From the NCBI GenBank assembly GCA_964369385.1, contig CAYJEY010000001.1:186001-250000 (forward strand): a DNA stretch of 64,000 bases, given 5' to 3'. Position numbers and translations under genes: made by a program. Origin of the DNA: CALVGQ01 sp964369385. GTDB taxonomy: Bacteria > Bacillota_I > Bacilli_A > Erysipelotrichales > Erysipelotrichaceae. A model generated the notes under the pieces. That model saw only the letters and a list, made by a program, of their open reading frames with translations, searched no databases and was not told the DNA's origin. Position 1 is the stretch's first letter. Each line of letters starts with the position of its first letter. This document shows positions 32,628 through 41,444 of the stretch, one piece after another.

Positions 32628-33776
32628 ATGGAAAACTCAAAAAAATTCTATATTACTTATTTTCTTTGTTATTTTGTGTGTGCATTAGGTGCTACGCAAT
32701 TAATACCTTATTTGGTTAGTCATGATTTTTCAAATATGCAGAAGGGATGGATACTTGCGTTTATTGCATTTATGACACTCATCTCTCAATTCACGTTTGG
32801 TTTTCTATCTGATAAATTCTCTCGACTAAAAATATTTTTTTCTTGTAGTTTTATAATATGTATAATCGCCAATGTAATCATATTTATGTTTGATATTAAT
32901 AACTTCGTAGTTGCAAGTATTTTAGTAAGTGTTACTGGTGGTCTTGCACGTTGCTGGCAAGGAATAATTGACACTTGGATTTTGCAAATGAATGATGGAC
33001 AAAAAAACTATCCGAAATATCGATCTCTTGGTGCAATAGGGTGGGCATTGGGTAGTTGGGGTGCTGCGATAATTCTTTCTATCTCGTCATTTCGTTTTTT
33101 AAGTATTATTATGCTAAGTGTATTTGTCTATAGTTCGCGAGTTTTAAGCTGTTGTCCAGATGTAGAGCGGTTAAAGCAAGATGTTTCTATTAAGGATGTG
33201 AAAGAAATTATACAAAATAAACAGTTTATATTTATAGTAGCGATTTTATTTGTTCTATTTTCTATGGGGTGCGCTGATATTTATTTAGTGGTTGATAAAA
33301 TACTTGAACTTGGAGGAACTAGTTTTCATGTAGGATTAAAATGGGGGCTACAGTCTCTAGCAGAAGCTCCAATTTTTTTTCTAGCTCCAAAAGTTTGTAA
33401 GAGAATAAGTAATGAGAAAATTTTAACTTTTTCAATAGTTATGTTCGGAATAAGATTTGTTCTATACGGGATTATATCCAATGTTTGGTTATTAGTTCTT
33501 GCGGCCTTGATGCAAATGGTTACTTTCCCGCTTGCAATGGTAGCTTCTAAAAATATGATTGATGACTTAATTGATACAAAAATGAAATCTTCAGCCCAGC
33601 TTTTTGCAATGAGCTTTTACATGGGAGGAGCATTATTTGTTATGCCTATATTAACTTCATGGATTTCAGACTTAACATCCATTAATTTCACTTTATATTT
33701 AGTGAGTTTAATGTCAATTATTGCAATTTTTATTCTCAATTGTTTCAACAGGAACAAAAAAAATCATAGCTTGTAA
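32628..33776 (+). CDS. MFS transporter, sugar/nucleoside-type (MFS_1-like)
   Basis: A 382-residue integral membrane protein with about twelve hydrophobic segments and the MFS loop motif GFLSDKFSRLK (near 60-70). A repeat of that motif in the second half is weak. ATG 32628 has GGAGG five bases upstream; the longer frame from 32508 overlaps the divergent phosphoesterase gene and lacks a ribosome site. The substrate cannot be told. It converges with the peptidase C26 gene through a shared hairpin. Confidence 0.82.
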   Translation: MENSKKFYITYFLCYFVCALGATQLIPYLVSHDFSNMQKGWILAFIAFMTLISQFTFGFLSDKFSRLKIFFSCSFIICIIANVIIFMFDINNFVVASILVSVTGGLARCWQGIIDTWILQMNDGQKNYPKYRSLGAIGWALGSWGAAIILSISSFRFLSIIMLSVFVYSSRVLSCCPDVERLKQDVSIKDVKEIIQNKQFIFIVAILFVLFSMGCADIYLVVDKILELGGTSFHVGLKWGLQSLAEAPIFFLAPKVCKRISNEKILTFSIVMFGIRFVLYGIISNVWLLVLAALMQMVTFPLAMVASKNMIDDLIDTKMKSSAQLFAMSFYMGGALFVMPILTSWISDLTSINFTLYLVSLMSIIAIFILNCFNRNKKNHSL

Positions 33777-33794
33777 GAACTATGATTTTTTAAT
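33761..33794. terminator. Bidirectional terminator between the MFS and peptidase C26 genes
   Basis: AAATCATAG pairs with CTATGATTT. T-runs follow on the plus strand, and the A-run before it gives T on the minus strand. Both genes end inside the hairpin. Confidence 0.88.
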
Positions 33795-34487
33795 GCATGT
33801 TTGAACGAAGTGAACAAACAAGTTTTTTTGCGATTGACTGTCAATTAGTCTTTCAGGATGCCATTGTACTGCAAATAATCGGTCATTAAGTTCAATCCCC
33901 TCAATGATACCATCGTCACTACGTGCACTTACCTTGAAATTTGGAGCAAGTTTATCGATTGCCTGATGATGAAAGCTATTCACTTCTGTTTTTTCTCCTA
34001 AAATAGAATGAAGTAGAGTTGATTCATTGCATTGGATAGAATGTGCTGTATCATGATAGTCAATAGTAGGTTGATAAGAGGTTTGGTCATGATTAATAGC
34101 GTTTAATAAAGTACTAGGAATATCTTGTATTAGTGTCCCTCCAAAGGCAACATTGATACTTTGCAGTCCACGACAAATGCCCATGATTGGTTTATTTAAG
34201 GTAGCAAATAGACGGATTGCATTAAGTTCAGTTTCATCTATCTCAAGTGTTGTTTTGATAGTTGTAGGGTGTTCACTCTGGCGGTAAAATTTAGGATCTA
34301 AATCCCGTCCGCCAGGAACTAATAAACCATCAAACACGTGAATTATATCTTCTATTGGAGTGCCTATTGGAATGATGATGGGATTTGCTCCAGCATATTG
34401 TAGTGCACTACAATAATCGTGGTTTGCTCCGAGCATTCTTTTATCAGATGAATAGTGAGATAATATAGCTATAGTAGGTTTTGTCAT
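33780..34487 (-). CDS. Class I glutamine amidotransferase-like peptidase C26 (gamma-glutamyl hydrolase family)
   Basis: The nucleophile motif is MGICRGLQSIN (Cys near 100), PGGRDLDP lies near 57 and the catalytic His is in QWHPE near the C-terminus. The 235-residue length and motifs fit the PuuD-like gamma-glutamyl-gamma-aminobutyrate hydrolase group. It overlaps the mnmM-like gene by four bases. The natural substrate is uncertain; no other putrescine genes are nearby. Confidence 0.85.
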   Translation of the reverse strand: MTKPTIAILSHYSSDKRMLGANHDYCSALQYAGANPIIIPIGTPIEDIIHVFDGLLVPGGRDLDPKFYRQSEHPTTIKTTLEIDETELNAIRLFATLNKPIMGICRGLQSINVAFGGTLIQDIPSTLLNAINHDQTSYQPTIDYHDTAHSIQCNESTLLHSILGEKTEVNSFHHQAIDKLAPNFKVSARSDDGIIEGIELNDRLFAVQWHPERLIDSQSQKNLFVHFVQTCIKKS

Positions 34488-35014
34488 GTTGTTCTCCTTG
34501 AAATTTCATATAAAATTGGACCATTTTCTTTTTGTTGATAAGAGCGATAAACTAAGTCGTTTTTTATTATCCATGCAAGTACATCTTTGTGTTCCTGACT
34601 ACCACCAAGATGACCTGTATAACATGCACAGTATATTTTACCACCAAGTTTTAAGAGTTTTAATACTTGAGTAAGTGCAGCAAGTGTTGATTCGCTTTTG
34701 GTAATAATTTGCATATCACTTTTAGGTAAATAACCTAGATTAAACACAGCAATATCAAGTGGGTCGCTAACTTTCTGACTAATTTGATCATGACTCATAA
34801 GAAAAAATGTAAGGTTATCAAATTTCGAGCAACGCTCCAGTGTATTGTCTTTTGATTCTCTTTGGATATCAAAAGCATAGACATGTTGAGCATTGCGACA
34901 AAGAAAATATGTGTCATTGCCATTTCCTGCAGTTGCATCAAGCACAATAGAGTTAGGTGTTATTACATCCTTAATCCAGTAATGCATCATTGTAGGCACA
35001 CTGTGTTTATTCAT
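34484..35014 (-). CDS. mnmM: Class I SAM methyltransferase, YtqB/MnmM-like
   Basis: A short (176-residue) Rossmann methyltransferase with DATAGNGNDTYFL near 25-37 and FNLGYLPKSD near 91-100, as in YtqB. In Bacillus subtilis YtqB was identified as MnmM, which methylates the aminomethyl group at wobble uridine 34 of tRNA. It overlaps the YtqA-like gene upstream by eight bases and the C26 gene downstream by four. The ytqA-ytqB pairing supports the assignment. Confidence 0.82.
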   Translation of the reverse strand: MNKHSVPTMMHYWIKDVITPNSIVLDATAGNGNDTYFLCRNAQHVYAFDIQRESKDNTLERCSKFDNLTFFLMSHDQISQKVSDPLDIAVFNLGYLPKSDMQIITKSESTLAALTQVLKLLKLGGKIYCACYTGHLGGSQEHKDVLAWIIKNDLVYRSYQQKENGPILYEISRRTT

Positions 35015-35951
35015 ACTTTTTACCTTGCCATGTATTTTTCCTTGCCATTAGTTTATCGATTTCATTTAATACACTTGTTTTATTAAGAGTCCATTCTGGC
35101 GCGATTAAATCACTTGCAACAGCATCTCCTGTGAGCCGTTGTATAATGATGTTATGAGGTAAAACTTCTAGTTGCTTTACGACTAGCTCAACGTATTCTT
35201 CTTTTGTAAGTAGAGGAAATGTTTGATTGGCAAGTGCTGTATCTTTAATCACATGTAACATGTGAATTTTTAAAGAGTGAATAGGTAGTTTAGCAACAGT
35301 CTGTGCACTTTCAAGCATCATTTCTTTTGTCTCGTTAGGTAACCCGTTCATTAAGTGGACACAAATTTTTAAAGGTGTAGATTTGCAACGTTCTAAGCAT
35401 TCAATAAATTCGAAATAAGTATGTCCACGATTAATTTGGATAGCGATATGGTCATGGATTGTCTGTAGACCTAGCTCTAACCATATTTCTTTTTTTAATG
35501 AGCACTTTGATAAATAATCAAGGCATTCGTTACTTAAGCAATCAGCGCGTGTTGCTATAGCGATAGCAACAACTTCTTCTAATTCAAGGAAGGGTTCAAT
35601 CATAGCGATAATCTCAGTAAGTGGAGCATAAGTATTTGTATATGCTTGGAAGTAGGGGATAGTAAGTGAGTTTGGCCATTTGCGCTCCATCATCTTTTTA
35701 CCTTGTTCATATTGGGTGAGGGGGCTATCAAGCATATTACCGGCATAATCACCACTACCAAGTGCACTGCAAAAAGTGCAGCCGCCTAGTGCTTTTGTAC
35801 CATCACGATTTGGGCAGCCAAATCCCATATTAATGGGGACTTTATATACTTTACTTCTGTATGTTTCTTTTAAATAGTAATTCCATGTTTGATAACGTTT
35901 GTTGTCGTTAGAAAATGGAAAAGGATTCTGTTTTCTCATTGTAATCACCAT
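35007..35951 (-). CDS. mnmL: Radical SAM protein, YtqA/MnmL-like
   Basis: A 314-residue TIGR01212-type radical SAM protein. PINMGFGCPNRDG (near 39-51) and GGCTFCSALGSGDYAG hold the cluster cysteines. EIWLELGLQTIHD and INRGHTYFEF lie further on, as in YtqA. YtqA was recently assigned a role in the tRNA U34 pathway (MnmL) in Gram-positive bacteria, working with MnmM. I recall that assignment with moderate certainty. It starts the three-gene unit ytqA-ytqB-C26. Confidence 0.82.
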   Translation of the reverse strand: MVITMRKQNPFPFSNDNKRYQTWNYYLKETYRSKVYKVPINMGFGCPNRDGTKALGGCTFCSALGSGDYAGNMLDSPLTQYEQGKKMMERKWPNSLTIPYFQAYTNTYAPLTEIIAMIEPFLELEEVVAIAIATRADCLSNECLDYLSKCSLKKEIWLELGLQTIHDHIAIQINRGHTYFEFIECLERCKSTPLKICVHLMNGLPNETKEMMLESAQTVAKLPIHSLKIHMLHVIKDTALANQTFPLLTKEEYVELVVKQLEVLPHNIIIQRLTGDAVASDLIAPEWTLNKTSVLNEIDKLMARKNTWQGKKYE

Positions 35952-35955
35952 TGTT

Positions 35956-35964
35956 ATTATAACA
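35956..35964 (-). promoter_or_regulatory. Extended -10 promoter of the ytqA-like operon
   Basis: On the minus strand TGTTATAAT lies directly after the T-run of the degV terminator. Confidence 0.6.
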
Positions 35965-35991
35965 TAAAAAGATGACCAAGAAGGTCATCTT
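35964..35991 (-). terminator. Terminator after degV
   Basis: On the minus strand AAGATGACC pairs with GGTCATCTT around TTCTT, then TTT follows. Confidence 0.9.
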
Positions 35992-36002
35992 AATCTATAG
36001 AT

Positions 36003-36839
36003 TTATTTTTCGATTGCCTGAATTGCAACGCACCCAGGACCACCTTGTGTTAAGAAAGCACATGATAAAGTTAATAATTCGATTTCTGTATTTGGGAAAA
36101 TTGCTTTCAATTTTTCTACAACACCTTGTGCTTGCTGTTCAACAAAACCATGAGATACAAACAATTTATGCTTTTCATTGATACCTATAGATTCTAAATG
36201 TTTAATGATTGTCTTAATAGCTATATCAAAATTTCGACCAGTAGTGAATTTTTCAAGTCTTTTTCCATCTTCAGTTTGCATAACAACAGGTTGAATTTTT
36301 AAGAATCCACCAAGCTTTGCAGCAGTTGCGGTAACACGTCCACCACGGCGAAGGAATTCGAAGTCTTGAGGCAAAAGGAATGAAATTGCAGTCGTAATTT
36401 TATAGTTTATAGCCTGCATAATTTCTTGAAGAGTTTTTCCTTCATCACGCATTTTAACAGCCTGTTGTACTAAGTATCGATGAGGTCCACAAAGTGTTTT
36501 ACTGTTAATTATATGAATGTGTTCATTAGGTTCATAGGTTTCTCTTACACCAACAGTTGACGAGTATGTTCCAGATAATCCATCTGCCATACTGATGACC
36601 AAAATATCATGATCTTTGTTCTTATCGAAGCATTCTAATGTTTCTCCAATAGAGGGTTGTGATGAAATGGGAACTTCACCAGACTTGATGATATCACAAA
36701 ATTCCCTTGGGCTAATTTCTTCGTATTCGCGATACTGTTTTCCTGCGATTGAAACATTTAATGGGAGTATGTCTACTCCAAGTGATTTTCCCTCGTTTAC
36801 TGAGTAAAGTGTAGATGTGTCTGTAATAATTTTAATCAT
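36003..36839 (-). CDS. DegV family fatty-acid-binding protein
   Basis: A 278-residue DegV domain protein, with IITDTSTLY at the start, TSQPSIGE-like ISSQPSIGE near 58-66, and RRGGRVTATAAKLG near 164-177. FakB-type DegV proteins carry fatty acids to the kinase FakA for phospholipid synthesis. No fakA is in the window, so the FakB role is inferred. It follows hemolysin III by 23 bases and probably shares its transcript. Confidence 0.9.
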   Translation of the reverse strand: MIKIITDTSTLYSVNEGKSLGVDILPLNVSIAGKQYREYEEISPREFCDIIKSGEVPISSQPSIGETLECFDKNKDHDILVISMADGLSGTYSSTVGVRETYEPNEHIHIINSKTLCGPHRYLVQQAVKMRDEGKTLQEIMQAINYKITTAISFLLPQDFEFLRRGGRVTATAAKLGGFLKIQPVVMQTEDGKRLEKFTTGRNFDIAIKTIIKHLESIGINEKHKLFVSHGFVEQQAQGVVEKLKAIFPNTEIELLTLSCAFLTQGGPGCVAIQAIEK

Positions 36840-36862
36840 TTTTTATTCCCTTCTTATACATG

Positions 36863-37516
36863 TTAAAGTATATATATTGCGACTGCAATAAAATGAAAAA
36901 GTGTGCCGCCTAAAATAAAGCAGTGGAAGAATTCATGAAAGCCAAATGTCTTTGAAAAGTTAGGTTTTTTTATTATATATATTATACCACCAATCGTATA
37001 ACTAAGTCCACCTAGAGCGACAAGAGTCAAAGACCCTGGTTCCATAGCTGCATAAAATGCAGGAAAATAGAAAATAATTGACCATCCCATGATTAGATAG
37101 AGCGAAGTGTAGACAACGCGAGGGATACTCATAAGAAATAATTTCGCGATAATACCAGTAATGGCAATAATCCATATAACACTTATGAACACTATTGAAG
37201 CTGTGCCGGTTAAATATGCTAGAACAAATGGAGTGTATGATCCAGCAATCAATACATAAATCATTGAATGATCTAATTTTCTTAAAGCAAGGTGTTTTTC
37301 ATTTTTAATAGAAACATAGTGATATAAACTTGAAGCGCTATATAATGCTGTTGCAGATACTGCAAACACGATGCTAGAAATGATTGCGGTTATAGATTGA
37401 TGTAAACTTATCCCAATGACAATGAATATAACGGCAACTACAGCACTGACTAATGCACCAATAAAATGTGTAAGACAACTTATCGGATCTTGTGCATTTT
37501 TTAATAAAAATTTCAT
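36863..37516 (-). CDS. Hemolysin III / PAQR family membrane protein
   Basis: A 217-residue membrane protein with about seven hydrophobic segments. It has DPISCLTHFIGA at the start, SSLYH in TM2, KLDHSMIY in TM3 and the C-terminal EFFHCFILGGTLFHFIAV, which carry the His/Ser/Asp set of the PAQR (YqfA/hemolysin III) superfamily. ATG 37516 has GGAGGT upstream; the longer frame from 37594 would run through the promoter and leader hairpin. The role in cells is not settled. Confidence 0.88.
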   Translation of the reverse strand: MKFLLKNAQDPISCLTHFIGALVSAVVAVIFIVIGISLHQSITAIISSIVFAVSATALYSASSLYHYVSIKNEKHLALRKLDHSMIYVLIAGSYTPFVLAYLTGTASIVFISVIWIIAITGIIAKLFLMSIPRVVYTSLYLIMGWSIIFYFPAFYAAMEPGSLTLVALGGLSYTIGGIIYIIKKPNFSKTFGFHEFFHCFILGGTLFHFIAVAIYIL

Positions 37517-37547
37517 TTCGATACCTCCAAAAATTGTTGTGGTTTTG

Positions 37548-37570
37548 CATCTAGTTTTCAAAACTAGATG
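37548..37570 (-). promoter_or_regulatory. 5' leader hairpin of hemolysin III mRNA
   Basis: CATCTAGTTT pairs perfectly with AAACTAGATG around three bases. It would lie at the extreme 5' end of the transcript that starts near 37574. Confidence 0.7.
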
Positions 37571-37579
37571 TATACCGAT

Positions 37580-37607
37580 ATTATAGCATGACACATTTTA
37601 AATTCAA
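37580..37607 (-). promoter_or_regulatory. Promoter of hemolysin III-degV
   Basis: On the minus strand TTGAAT, 16 bases, TATAAT. Confidence 0.75.
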
Positions 37608-37671
37608 ATATTAATTCCAATTCACACATTATCACATAATTACAATATTCAATAAAAAAAAGTATAAAAAC

Positions 37672-37700
37672 TTGAATCCATTGGAAAAGTGTGTTATTAT
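37672..37700 (+). promoter_or_regulatory. Promoter of rpsO
   Basis: TTGAAT (37672-37677), 17 bases, TATTAT (37695-37700). Confidence 0.75.
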
Positions 37701-37708
37701 TTGAAAGC

Positions 37709-37760
37709 TTTTGAACTGGGATGATACGTTCCTCAACGACAAACTCGGTTCATTAGGACA
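37709..37760 (+). promoter_or_regulatory. Possible S15 autoregulatory leader
   Basis: TGAACTG (37712-37718) can pair with CGGTTCA (37746-37752), enclosing GGATGATACG and CCTCAACG, just before the rpsO ribosome binding site. S15 represses its own mRNA through such leaders in many bacteria. The link here is from position and pairing only. Confidence 0.5.
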
Positions 37761-37782
37761 TAACAATTAGGAGGAAAATAAA

Positions 37783-38049
37783 ATGTTAACAAAAGCAGAA
37801 AAAACACAAATCATTAAAGATTTCGCACGCTCAGAAGGAGATACTGGTTCAGTTGAAGTACAAGTTGCTGTATTAACTGCACAAATCAATCGTTTAACTG
37901 TTCACTTAAAAGAACACAAAAAAGATTATCATTCAACTCGTGGATTAATGAAAATGGTAGGACAACGCAAAAAATTTATGGCTTACCTTAAAAACCAAGA
38001 TGTTAATCGTTACCGCGAATTAGTACAACGTTTAGGATTAAGAAAATAA
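37783..38049 (+). CDS. rpsO: 30S ribosomal protein S15
   Basis: The 88-residue protein matches S15 along its length: DTGSVEVQVAVLTAQINRLT-type helix near 20-38, HxxDYHSTRGL near 45, and YRELVQRLGLRK at the end. AGGAGG precedes the ATG. rpsO lies upstream of pnp, as is common, though a GIY-YIG gene separates them here. Confidence 0.97.
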   Translation: MLTKAEKTQIIKDFARSEGDTGSVEVQVAVLTAQINRLTVHLKEHKKDYHSTRGLMKMVGQRKKFMAYLKNQDVNRYRELVQRLGLRK

Positions 38050-38056
38050 TTCAAGC

Positions 38057-38085
38057 AAACACATAGCAATATGTGTTTTTCTTTT
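38057..38085 (+). terminator. Terminator after rpsO
   Basis: AACACATA pairs with TATGTGTT around GCAA, then TTTCTTTT. Confidence 0.9.
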
Positions 38086-38109
38086 GGTTAATATTAAGGG
38101 AGTGATAAT

Positions 38110-38409
38110 GTGAATTTTGTGTATATCTTATTATGCAAGGATAATACTTTTTATACAGGGTGGACAAATGATCTTGAAAAACGTTTTTATGCTCATCAAA
38201 ATCAAAAAGGAGCACGGTATACTCGTTTTCGCATACCTGTACAACTCGTTTATTTTGAGCACTTTGAATGTAAGAGAGAAGCAATGAGTAGAGAATATGA
38301 AATTAAACAGTTTTCAAGAAAGCAAAAAGAAGAGCTAATTAAAGGGCAATCTATTGAAAACCAGAAAATAATTTGCGAAATAATGGAGAAATTAAAAGAA
38401 AAGCTTTAA
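38110..38409 (+). CDS. GIY-YIG domain protein (YhbQ/YazA-like)
   Basis: A 99-residue single-domain protein. The GIY-YIG motif appears as YILLCKDNTFYTGWT (Y5 and the YTG at 16-18), with R26 in KRFYAH and the E of MSREYEIK (near 60). The family is related to UvrC and homing endonuclease nuclease domains; YhbQ-like members act on nucleic acids, but their biological role is unclear. It starts with GTG at 38110, preceded by GGGAG; the nearby ATG is out of frame and hits a stop. Confidence 0.88.
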   Translation: MNFVYILLCKDNTFYTGWTNDLEKRFYAHQNQKGARYTRFRIPVQLVYFEHFECKREAMSREYEIKQFSRKQKEELIKGQSIENQKIICEIMEKLKEKL

Positions 38410-38465
38410 GATTAGTAACTAACCATTTAAAAAACACTAAATGTGTACCATTTAAATGGGAAGTG

Positions 38466-38474
38466 TGGTAAAAT
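38466..38474 (+). promoter_or_regulatory. Extended -10 promoter of pnp
   Basis: TGGTAAAAT. Upstream lie two copies of ACCATTTAAA, the second within the palindrome CCATTTAAATGG (38449-38460). This could be an operator. Confidence 0.5.
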
Positions 38475-38504
38475 TTGATAGTTGAAAATAAATGAGGTGA
38501 ACAG

Positions 38505-40688
38505 ATGGCTAAACAAGTATTTAGTATGGATTTCTGTGGTAGAAATCTAGTGGTAGAAACAGGAGAAATTGCAAAACAAGCAGGTGGATCTGTGTTGGTA
38601 AGATATGAGGATACGGTTGTATTGTCAGCAGCAACAGCAAGTCAAAATCCAAAAGATACAGACTTTTTTCCACTTACAGTAACATTTGAAGAAAAATTAT
38701 ATTCAGTAGGAAAGATTCCTGGTGGATTTTTACGTCGTGAAGGAAGACCGAGCGAACATGCTACATTAACAGCACGTTTAATTGATAGACCTATCCGTCC
38801 ATTATTTGCAGAAGGATTTAGAAATGAAGTTCAAGTAGTGAACACTGTATTATCTGTGGATAAAGATGTATCAGCAGAGATGGCAGCAATGTTTGGTGCT
38901 TCTTGTGCATTGTGTATATCTAATATTCCATTTAATGGACCAATTGCCGGTGTTATCGTAGGGCGTGTTGATGGTGAATTAATCATTAATCCAACAATTG
39001 AACAAATGGAAAAATCTGATATTAACTTAACAGTTGCTGGTACTAAAAAAGCACTTAACATGGTAGAAGCAGGAGCAAAAGAAGTTTCTGAGGAAGCAAT
39101 GATTGAGGCGTTGATGTTTGGACATGAGCATATTAAAATGCTTTGTGATTTTCAAGAAGAGATTGCAAAAGCAGCTGCAAAAGATAAAATGGAAATTAAA
39201 CTATACGAAATTAGCCCTGAAATCAAAGCAGAAGTTGATGGATTTGCCAAAGCTCGTTTAGAAGAAGCAGTACAAATCAAAGAAAAACTTGTTCGTTATG
39301 GTAAAATTGATGAGATTACTGAAGAAGTAATTGAATTATTTGAAAATAAAGAATATGCAAGTGAAAAAGAGAAGTCGAAAGCAGTAAAGCAAGCAAAAGA
39401 ACAATGTCATGATATAGTTGCACTCGAAGTACGACGTTTAATTTCGGTTGAAAAAATTCGTCCAGACGGAAGAAAAATTGATGAACTTCGTCAATTAGAT
39501 AGTCAAATTGATTTACTGCCAAGAGTACATGGTTCAGCATTATTTACACGTGGTGAAACTCAAGTACTAAGTGTATGTACACTTGGGGCATTAGGAGATA
39601 CACAGATTATCGATGATTTAACTGAGGTGGAAAGCAAACGCTTTATCCATCACTATAATTTCCCACCATATTCGGTAGGAGAAACAGGTCGTATGGGATC
39701 ACCTGGACGTCGTGAAATTGGTCATGGGGCACTTGGGGAACGTGCGTTATTACAAGTGATTCCAAGTGAAGACGAATTCCCGTATACAATCCGTCTTGTA
39801 GCTGAAACACTAGAGTCCAATGGATCAAGTAGCCAAGCAAGTATTTGTGCAGGAACTATGGCATTGATGACTGCAGGAGTACCAATCAAAGCACCGGTTG
39901 CAGGTATTGCGATGGGTCTTGTAACTTGGGGAGATCATATTACTGTGCTTACAGATATCCAAGGGATGGAAGATCACTATGGAGATATGGACTTTAAAGT
40001 TGCTGGTACAACAGAAGGTATTACTGCACTTCAAATGGATATCAAGATTGAGGGAATTACTCGTGAAGTTTTCGTAGAAGCGTTGGCACAAGCAAAATTA
40101 GGGCGTGAACAAATCATGGAAAACATGATGACTGCAATTAGCGAGGTTCGTCCTGAAGTTAATAAATATGCACCAAAAATGGTTACATTAACAATTCCTG
40201 TAGATAAAATCCGTGAAGTAATTGGAGCAGGTGGAAAAGTGATTAATCAAATTATTGCAGATTGCGATAATGTAAAAATTGATATCGAAGATGATGGACG
40301 TTGTGTAATTTATCATCATTCTGCAGAAGCTCTTGCAAAAGCAAAAGGAATTATTGAAAATATTCTACGTGAAGCAAAGGTTGGAGAAATCTTTGAAGGT
40401 AAAGTAGTAAGGATTGAGAAATTCGGAGCATTTGTAAACTTATTTGGAGATGTTGATGGCTTATTGCATGTTTCTAAGATTGCTTGGGAACGTGTTGAAA
40501 AAGTTGAAGATAAACTAAAAATGGGTGATGTCGTACGTGTTGTTGTCACAGAAGTAGATGATAAAGGACGTGTAAACGTATCATCACGTGATTTAGTTGA
40601 AAAACCAGCTGATTATGTAGAACCACCTAAGCGTGAAAAAGCACCAAGTGGTGAAAAACGTACTTTCCGTAAAAAAGAAAATGCATAA
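38505..40688 (+). CDS. pnp: Polyribonucleotide nucleotidyltransferase (PNPase)
   Basis: PNPase degrades RNA 3' to 5' using phosphate and is part of the RNA degradosome. Two RNase PH cores are present: the first with YSVGKIPGGFLRREGRP (near 66-82), the second with FTRGETQVLS (near 347) and SPGRREIGHGAL (near 404). A KH domain (near 560-615, VIGAGGKVINQI) and an S1 domain (near 625-695) follow. The 727 residues match the family. A palindromic terminator follows. Confidence 0.97.
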   Translation: MAKQVFSMDFCGRNLVVETGEIAKQAGGSVLVRYEDTVVLSAATASQNPKDTDFFPLTVTFEEKLYSVGKIPGGFLRREGRPSEHATLTARLIDRPIRPLFAEGFRNEVQVVNTVLSVDKDVSAEMAAMFGASCALCISNIPFNGPIAGVIVGRVDGELIINPTIEQMEKSDINLTVAGTKKALNMVEAGAKEVSEEAMIEALMFGHEHIKMLCDFQEEIAKAAAKDKMEIKLYEISPEIKAEVDGFAKARLEEAVQIKEKLVRYGKIDEITEEVIELFENKEYASEKEKSKAVKQAKEQCHDIVALEVRRLISVEKIRPDGRKIDELRQLDSQIDLLPRVHGSALFTRGETQVLSVCTLGALGDTQIIDDLTEVESKRFIHHYNFPPYSVGETGRMGSPGRREIGHGALGERALLQVIPSEDEFPYTIRLVAETLESNGSSSQASICAGTMALMTAGVPIKAPVAGIAMGLVTWGDHITVLTDIQGMEDHYGDMDFKVAGTTEGITALQMDIKIEGITREVFVEALAQAKLGREQIMENMMTAISEVRPEVNKYAPKMVTLTIPVDKIREVIGAGGKVINQIIADCDNVKIDIEDDGRCVIYHHSAEALAKAKGIIENILREAKVGEIFEGKVVRIEKFGAFVNLFGDVDGLLHVSKIAWERVEKVEDKLKMGDVVRVVVTEVDDKGRVNVSSRDLVEKPADYVEPPKREKAPSGEKRTFRKKENA

Positions 40689-40697
40689 AAATGATGG

Positions 40698-40735
40698 TAG
40701 GCAATTGAATTCAATTGCCTATTATTTTATTATTT
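40698..40735 (+). terminator. Terminator after pnp
   Basis: TAGGCAATTG pairs with CAATTGCCTA around AATT (a perfect 24-base palindrome), then TTATTTTATTATTT. Confidence 0.85.
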
Positions 40736-40756
40736 AAGAGAAGTGAGGAAATAGAT

Positions 40757-41392
40757 ATGAGAATGAGAAAAAAGAAATGGGCAGAACCATTTTTAGTGGA
40801 GAATGCAAACATAGTAATTGAGCAACCAAATTTATATAAAGGAAAATGGAAAGAATCAACGCAATGTACTAGACTGTGTATTGAAATTGGATGTGGTAAA
40901 GGTGATTACATTATTCAAATGGCAAAAATGAACTCAAACACCTTATGGATTGGAATTGAACGAGATCGTAATGTAGCTGCGGTTGCAACTAAGAAAATTG
41001 TAGAAAGTGATTTAACAAATATCCGTGTTATAGCACAAGATGCTGATCAATTTGAAAGTTGGTTTATGGAGCATGAAATTGATAATTTACACTTGAATTT
41101 TTCTGATCCATGGCCAAAAACTGGCTACAAAAAAAGACGTTTAACTCATCGTAATTTTTTGGCGAGATATGAACATGCACTAAGTGATGAGGGTAGTATA
41201 ATCATGAAAACTGATAATGCAACTTTGTTTGAGTTTTCTTTGGTCGAGTTGAATCATTGTGAATTTTCACTTGATGAAGTGAGTGTTGATTTTAGAAGAA
41301 CTGAACATCCGGAGGATGCAATTACGGAGTATGAAAGTAAGTTTATGAGTGAAGGTAAACCAATTTATCGGGCGGTTTGGACTAAAAAATAG
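40757..41392 (+). CDS. trmB: tRNA (guanine-46-N7)-methyltransferase
   Basis: TrmB makes m7G46 in tRNA. The SAM motif EIGCGKGDYI lies near 42-51, and the catalytic FSDPWPKTGYKKRRL segment near 115-129, followed by LTHRNFL. The product has 211 residues. ATG 40757 has GAGGA seven bases upstream; the frame open from 40715 starts inside the pnp terminator. It sits upstream of murC, as in Bacillus (ytmQ). Confidence 0.95.
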   Translation: MRMRKKKWAEPFLVENANIVIEQPNLYKGKWKESTQCTRLCIEIGCGKGDYIIQMAKMNSNTLWIGIERDRNVAAVATKKIVESDLTNIRVIAQDADQFESWFMEHEIDNLHLNFSDPWPKTGYKKRRLTHRNFLARYEHALSDEGSIIMKTDNATLFEFSLVELNHCEFSLDEVSVDFRRTEHPEDAITEYESKFMSEGKPIYRAVWTKK

Positions 41393-41412
41393 ATGTACAT
41401 GAAATAAAAATA

Positions 41413-41421
41413 TGATAAAAT
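41413..41421 (+). promoter_or_regulatory. Extended -10 promoter of the Thr-rich lipoprotein gene
   Basis: TGATAAAAT, 23 bases before the ATG. The -35 region is poor. Confidence 0.45.
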
Positions 41422-41444
41422 TAACAAAGGAAGGGAAGTGTAAA

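Noticed and set aside
37612..37672. AT-rich stretch between hemolysin III and rpsO as an origin or attachment site
   Set aside because: It is simply the AT-rich space between two divergent promoters; no DnaA boxes or direct repeats were seen.
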